Positions 6,556 through 10,591 of a stretch of DNA of 10,591 nt are shown here, one piece after another. The DNA is from Blastococcus sp. CT_GayMR20. Its GTDB lineage: Bacteria > Actinomycetota > Actinomycetes > Mycobacteriales > Geodermatophilaceae. Each line of letters opens with the position of its first letter. The stretch's first letter is position 1. The stretch lies in contig NZ_SPQM01000153.1 of the NCBI RefSeq assembly GCF_004570345.1, positions 1 through 10,591 on the forward strand, written 5' to 3'. The position numbers and the translations under genes are program-made. The notes beneath the pieces are model-generated. The model was not told the DNA's origin and made no database searches. It saw only the letters and a program-made list of their open reading frames with translations.

Positions 6556-7647
6556 CTCGATGCGGCCGAACCGCCACACCGCCAGAGCCAGGCCCCAGGT
6601 CACGACGAAGAGCCCCACGATGGCGAAGCCGACGAACTCGAGGTCCAGCGAGGCGACCCAGGTGAGGGGCCCGGACTCGATGCCCAGGCGCTCGACGAGC
6701 AGGCCGCTGAGCACGAGGACGCCGATGACCAGGGCGACGGTGACCGACAGCAGCGTGACGGTCAGGTTGTAGAAGACCTTGCGGATCGGCTTGAGGAACG
6801 CCCAGCCGTAGGCCCGCGACATCAGGACGCCGTCCGCGGTGTCGAACAGGCTCATGCCGGCGGCGAAGAGGACCGGCAGCACGAGGATCGCGTACCAGGG
6901 CAGGACGAAGGCGGCCGAGCCGGCGGCGAGCACGAGCAGGGCGACCTGGGTCGCGGTGTCGAAGCCCAGCCCCATGAGCAGGCCCACGGGGTACAGGTGC
7001 CAGGGCTTGCTGACCCGCCGGGTGACCCGGCCCAGGATCCGGGCGAGGAAGCCGCGGTTGTGCAGGTGCCGCTCGAGCTCGGCCTCGTCGAACTCGCCCG
7101 TGCGCATCCGCCGGAACACCCGGGCGATGCCGACGGCCGCCACCAGGTTCATCAGGCCGATCAGCACGAGGAACGTGCCGGCGACGACCGTGCCGACCAG
7201 CGCGAGGGTCTGGCCGACGTCGGAGTCCCCGTCCTGGACGACGTCGGCCACCGAGCGCACGCCGGCGACGAGCAGCAGGCTGGCGACGAAGACGACCGAG
7301 GAGTGCCCGAGGGAGAACCAGAAGCCGGCGCTGACCGACGGCTTGCCCTCGCCGACGAGCTTGCGCGTGGTGTTGTCGATCGAGGCGATGTGGTCGGCGT
7401 CGAAGGCGTGCCGCACCCCGAGCATGTAGGCGGTCAGGCCCACCCCGATCCCGAGCACCCCGGTGCTGCCCAACTGGTAGTCGTGGGGGGCGACGGCGAA
7501 GACCAGCACGCCCCAGCCGAGGACGTGCAGCAGCAGGACGAAGCCGGCCATCCCGCTGATCGATCGCCGTTCCTGGCGGGAGAGCCGCCCGCCGGGGGCG
7601 ACCGGGGCCGCCGGCTCGGGTCCGCCCACCGTCACGCTCGAGATCAC
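6535..7647 (-). CDS. Nickel/cobalt permease, NiCoT (HoxN/NixA) family
   Basis: A single-component secondary transporter of the NiCoT family that takes up Ni2+ and/or Co2+ across the cytoplasmic membrane. From the GTG at 7647 it is 370 residues with about eight hydrophobic segments. Family signatures are present: RHAFDADHI (79-87), containing the H-x4-DH metal motif (His80, Asp85, His86), FSLGHSSVV (111-119), LGFDTATQV (227-235) and GMSLFDTADG (264-273). The third signature normally reads LGFDTATE; here position 234 is Gln. A charged cytoplasmic loop (about 176-215) lies mid-protein. The frame stays open far upstream, so the start is a choice. GTG 7647 or GTG 7659 precede the first membrane segment by about 35-40 residues, and ATG at residue 33 is also possible. 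No Shine-Dalgarno is seen, which suits a leaderless message. Metal preference cannot be read from sequence. Ni users such as urease or hydrogenase are not in the window. Confidence 0.92.
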   Translation of the reverse strand: MISSVTVGGPEPAAPVAPGGRLSRQERRSISGMAGFVLLLHVLGWGVLVFAVAPHDYQLGSTGVLGIGVGLTAYMLGVRHAFDADHIASIDNTTRKLVGEGKPSVSAGFWFSLGHSSVVFVASLLLVAGVRSVADVVQDGDSDVGQTLALVGTVVAGTFLVLIGLMNLVAAVGIARVFRRMRTGEFDEAELERHLHNRGFLARILGRVTRRVSKPWHLYPVGLLMGLGFDTATQVALLVLAAGSAAFVLPWYAILVLPVLFAAGMSLFDTADGVLMSRAYGWAFLKPIRKVFYNLTVTLLSVTVALVIGVLVLSGLLVERLGIESGPLTWVASLDLEFVGFAIVGLFVVTWGLALAVWRFGRIEERWAKP

Positions 7648-7655
7648 GGACGCCG

Positions 7656-7661
7656 ACACTA
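7656..7661 (-). promoter_or_regulatory. Possible -10 element of the Ni/Co permease
   Basis: Read on the - strand the hexamer is TAGTGT (TAnnnT pattern), ending nine bases before the GTG start at 7647. A transcript starting at the usual distance would begin at or within a few bases of that GTG, which fits the lack of a Shine-Dalgarno. No good -35 is seen. If GTG 7659 is the true start, this hexamer would overlap it. Confidence 0.35.
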
Positions 7662-7662
7662 C

Positions 7663-7677
7663 TGCGAACTGTTCGCA
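7663..7677. promoter_or_regulatory. Perfect 7-1-7 palindrome, candidate metal-regulator operator
   Basis: TGCGAAC-T-GTTCGCA is a perfect 15 bp palindrome with 7-base arms around one central base. It lies directly behind the possible -10 of the Ni/Co permease, where a bound repressor would block RNA polymerase. The 7-1-7 layout matches the form of Fur-superfamily boxes (Fur, Zur, PerR), although the base composition differs and it is not the TTGCAA-N5-TTGCAA Nur box. It is not the actinobacterial LexA box, which has four bases between CGAAC and GTTCG. The regulator is unknown. Confidence 0.5.
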
Positions 7678-7773
7678 ACAAGCAGTCCGGGGCGCCTCCG
7701 GTTGTGAGAACCGCCACCGCGGTGCCCGTGCGCAACACGACTGGAACGCAACGGCCGGACACGCGGACCGGAG

Positions 7774-7812
7774 TTCACCGTTTCGAAACGCGGCAACGAC
7801 AGCCCCAGAAAC
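7774..7812 (+). promoter_or_regulatory. GlnR-box-like tandem elements upstream of amtB
   Basis: The actinobacterial nitrogen regulator GlnR binds gTnAC-n6-GaAAC repeats spaced about 22 bp apart, and amtB-glnK-glnD is its classical target. Here TTCAC (7774-7778), six bases, then GAAAC (7785-7789) match one element. A second, weaker element follows: ACGAC (7796-7800), seven bases, then GAAAC (7808-7812). The two GAAAC boxes are 23 bp apart. The first contains the perfect palindrome CGTTTCGAAACG (7779-7790). A still weaker copy, GCAAC-n6-GGAAC, lies at 7732-7747. The elements end 93 bp before the amtB start. No clear -10 is visible downstream; TAACCG (7828-7833) is only a weak candidate. Confidence 0.6.
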
Positions 7813-7894
7813 ACGCCGACGGCACCGTAACCGCGACGTCGCCGCACCACGGGCGCCGTACCCATCGAACCGGCCCCAGGCCGACGACCCCCTC

Positions 7895-7900
7895 AGGAGG
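7895..7900 (+). promoter_or_regulatory. Ribosome binding site of amtB
   Basis: AGGAGG, a consensus Shine-Dalgarno, is followed by five bases and then the GTG at 7906. It fixes that GTG as the start of amtB. It is the best Shine-Dalgarno in the window and suggests high translation. Confidence 0.85.
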
Positions 7901-7905
7901 TTGCC

Positions 7906-9605
<1,700 letters not shown>

Positions 9606-9621
9606 ACTGAGCACCCAGCGA

Positions 9622-9662
9622 CGCCGGCCGGGGACGCGGACCTTCCGCTGCCCCGGCCGGCG
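9622..9662 (+). terminator. Strong intercistronic hairpin between glnK and glnD
   Basis: CGCCGGCCGGGG (9622-9633) and CCCCGGCCGGCG (9651-9662) form a perfect 12 bp GC stem. After a two-base mismatch on each side the stem continues with GCGGA (9636-9640) and TCCGC (9644-9648), leaving a three-base loop. Only a short T-run (CCTTT) follows. It resembles the GC-rich, U-poor terminators of actinobacteria. Because glnD continues in the same direction, it probably acts as a partial terminator or as an RNA-stabilising 3' end for amtB-glnK. Confidence 0.7.
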
Positions 9663-9691
9663 CCTTTCCGATCGATCCTCGAGGGGGACTG

Positions 9692-10591
9692 GTGCTGGAC
9701 CTCGGCGCACTGCCCGGTCTGACCCGTGCCGAGCGCGTGCACGCGCTCGACACGTGGCTCGGCGGGCTGCTGGCCGACGCCGTCGGCGGCACGCCGCCGC
9801 CCAAGCCGCGCCGCGGCGGCCCACCCCCGCAGACCGGCACGGCCGGCGTCGCCCTGGTGGCGGTGGGCAGCCTCGGCCGCCGCGAGCTCCCGCCCCACGG
9901 TGACCTCGACCTCGTCCTCGTCCACGAGGGGCGGCCCGAGATCGCCGCCATCGCCGACGCGCTCTGGTACCCCGTGTGGGACGCCGGCATCCGGCTCGAC
10001 CACTCCGTCCGCTCGGTGTCCGAGGCGATCGGCGTGGCCTCCACCGACGTCAAGGCCGGCCTCGGCCTCCTCGACGTCCGCCTCGTCGCCGGGGACGCCG
10101 AGCTCGCCGCCCGGCTCCGGACGGCGACGCTCGCCAGCTGGCGGCAGTCGGCGTCCCGGCTGCTGCCGCAGCTGCGCGACCTGCGCCGCGGCCGCGCACG
10201 ACAGGTGGGCGAGCTGGCCTTCCTCCTCGAACCAGACCTCAAGGAGGCCTACGGCGGGCTGCGCGAGGGGCAGGTGCTCCGCGCCGTCGCCGCGGCCCAG
10301 CTCGGCGACGAGCCGGCCGCGGAGGTCGAGGCGGCCTACGCACTCCTCCTGGACGTGCGCGACGAGCTGCGCCGGCGCACCGGCCGCCCGAGCGACGTGC
10401 TGGTCCGCCAGGAGCAGCGGCCCGTGGCCGACGCACTGGGCATGCCCGACGAGGACGAACTGCTGCGCGAGGTCAGCCTCGCCGGCCGGCGGCTCGCCTT
10501 CGTCGCCGACGAGACCTGGCGGCGGGTGGAGGCGTCGCTCGTCCGTCGTCCGCGGGGCCGCTACCGCCGGGTGCGCCGGGAGCCGCTCGCC
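9692..10591 (+). CDS. glnD: PII nucleotidyltransferase GlnD, 5' part (runs off right edge)
   Basis: GlnD senses glutamine and adds or removes a nucleotide on PII; in actinobacteria the modification of GlnK is reported to be adenylylation. The frame is open from the GTG at 9692 to the window end (300 residues visible). GAGGGGG (9681-9687) lies four bases before the start. The nucleotidyltransferase motif is visible as VAVGSLGRRELPPHGDLDLV (57-76): Gly59-Ser60 and, eleven residues later, the metal-binding pair Asp71 and Asp73. LLDVRLVAGD (127-136 region) and LEPDLKEAYGGLRE (179-192) are conserved GlnD segments. A Pro/Arg/Gly-rich stretch (35-52) separates the N-terminal helix from the catalytic core. 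The HD hydrolase and ACT domains expected further on are outside the window. It lies 86 bp after glnK, behind the strong hairpin. Confidence 0.94.
   Translation, partial: MLDLGALPGLTRAERVHALDTWLGGLLADAVGGTPPPKPRRGGPPPQTGTAGVALVAVGSLGRRELPPHGDLDLVLVHEGRPEIAAIADALWYPVWDAGIRLDHSVRSVSEAIGVASTDVKAGLGLLDVRLVAGDAELAARLRTATLASWRQSASRLLPQLRDLRRGRARQVGELAFLLEPDLKEAYGGLREGQVLRAVAAAQLGDEPAAEVEAAYALLLDVRDELRRRTGRPSDVLVRQEQRPVADALGMPDEDELLREVSLAGRRLAFVADETWRRVEASLVRRPRGRYRRVRREPLA

Noticed and set aside
7663..7677. LexA (SOS) box reading of the CGAAC/GTTCG palindrome
   Set aside because: The actinobacterial SOS box has four bases between CGAAC and GTTCG; here there is one, and the downstream gene is a metal permease.

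Overview
The window is chromosomal DNA of a high-GC actinobacterium. Third codon positions are overwhelmingly G or C, GTG starts are frequent, and the gene order smc - ftsY - amtB - glnK - glnD on the + strand is the conserved actinobacterial arrangement. The style of the proteins would suit a Geodermatophilaceae-like or related lineage, but that is an impression and not a demonstrated assignment.

Layout. 1-2346 holds the C-terminal two thirds of SMC (the 5' end lies outside the window). It is followed closely by a small uncharacterised CxCxC protein (2381-2752). Two - strand genes come next: an endonuclease/exonuclease/phosphatase-fold hydrolase (2760-3578) and a PhoD-like metallophosphatase without a signal peptide (3591-5261). 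They form a likely two-gene operon read from the PhoD side. A 50 bp divergent spacer leads to ftsY (5312-6514, SRP receptor). A - strand nickel/cobalt permease of the NiCoT family (6535-7647) converges on ftsY. A 258 bp divergent control region (7648-7905) separates it from amtB (7906-9270). glnK overlaps the end of amtB by four bases (9267-9605), and glnD starts at 9692 and runs off the right edge.

How the genes work together. SMC (chromosome organisation) and FtsY (co-translational membrane targeting) are housekeeping. AmtB, GlnK and GlnD form one nitrogen module: AmtB imports ammonium, GlnK gates AmtB and reports nitrogen status, and GlnD modifies GlnK, most likely at Tyr51. A GlnR-box-like element lies about 95-130 bp upstream of amtB. 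A very strong hairpin sits between glnK and glnD and probably lowers glnD expression relative to amtB-glnK. The three - strand genes interrupt the housekeeping block and look like lineage-specific insertions.

I see no undescribed multi-gene system, mobile element, tRNA, rRNA or CRISPR array. The signals most worth following are regulatory: a perfect 7-1-7 palindrome just upstream of the Ni/Co permease, the GlnR-like tandem elements, and hairpins at three gene junctions. Two protein-level points also stand out: a Glu-to-Gln change in a signature motif of the permease, and the unexplained CxCxC protein behind smc.
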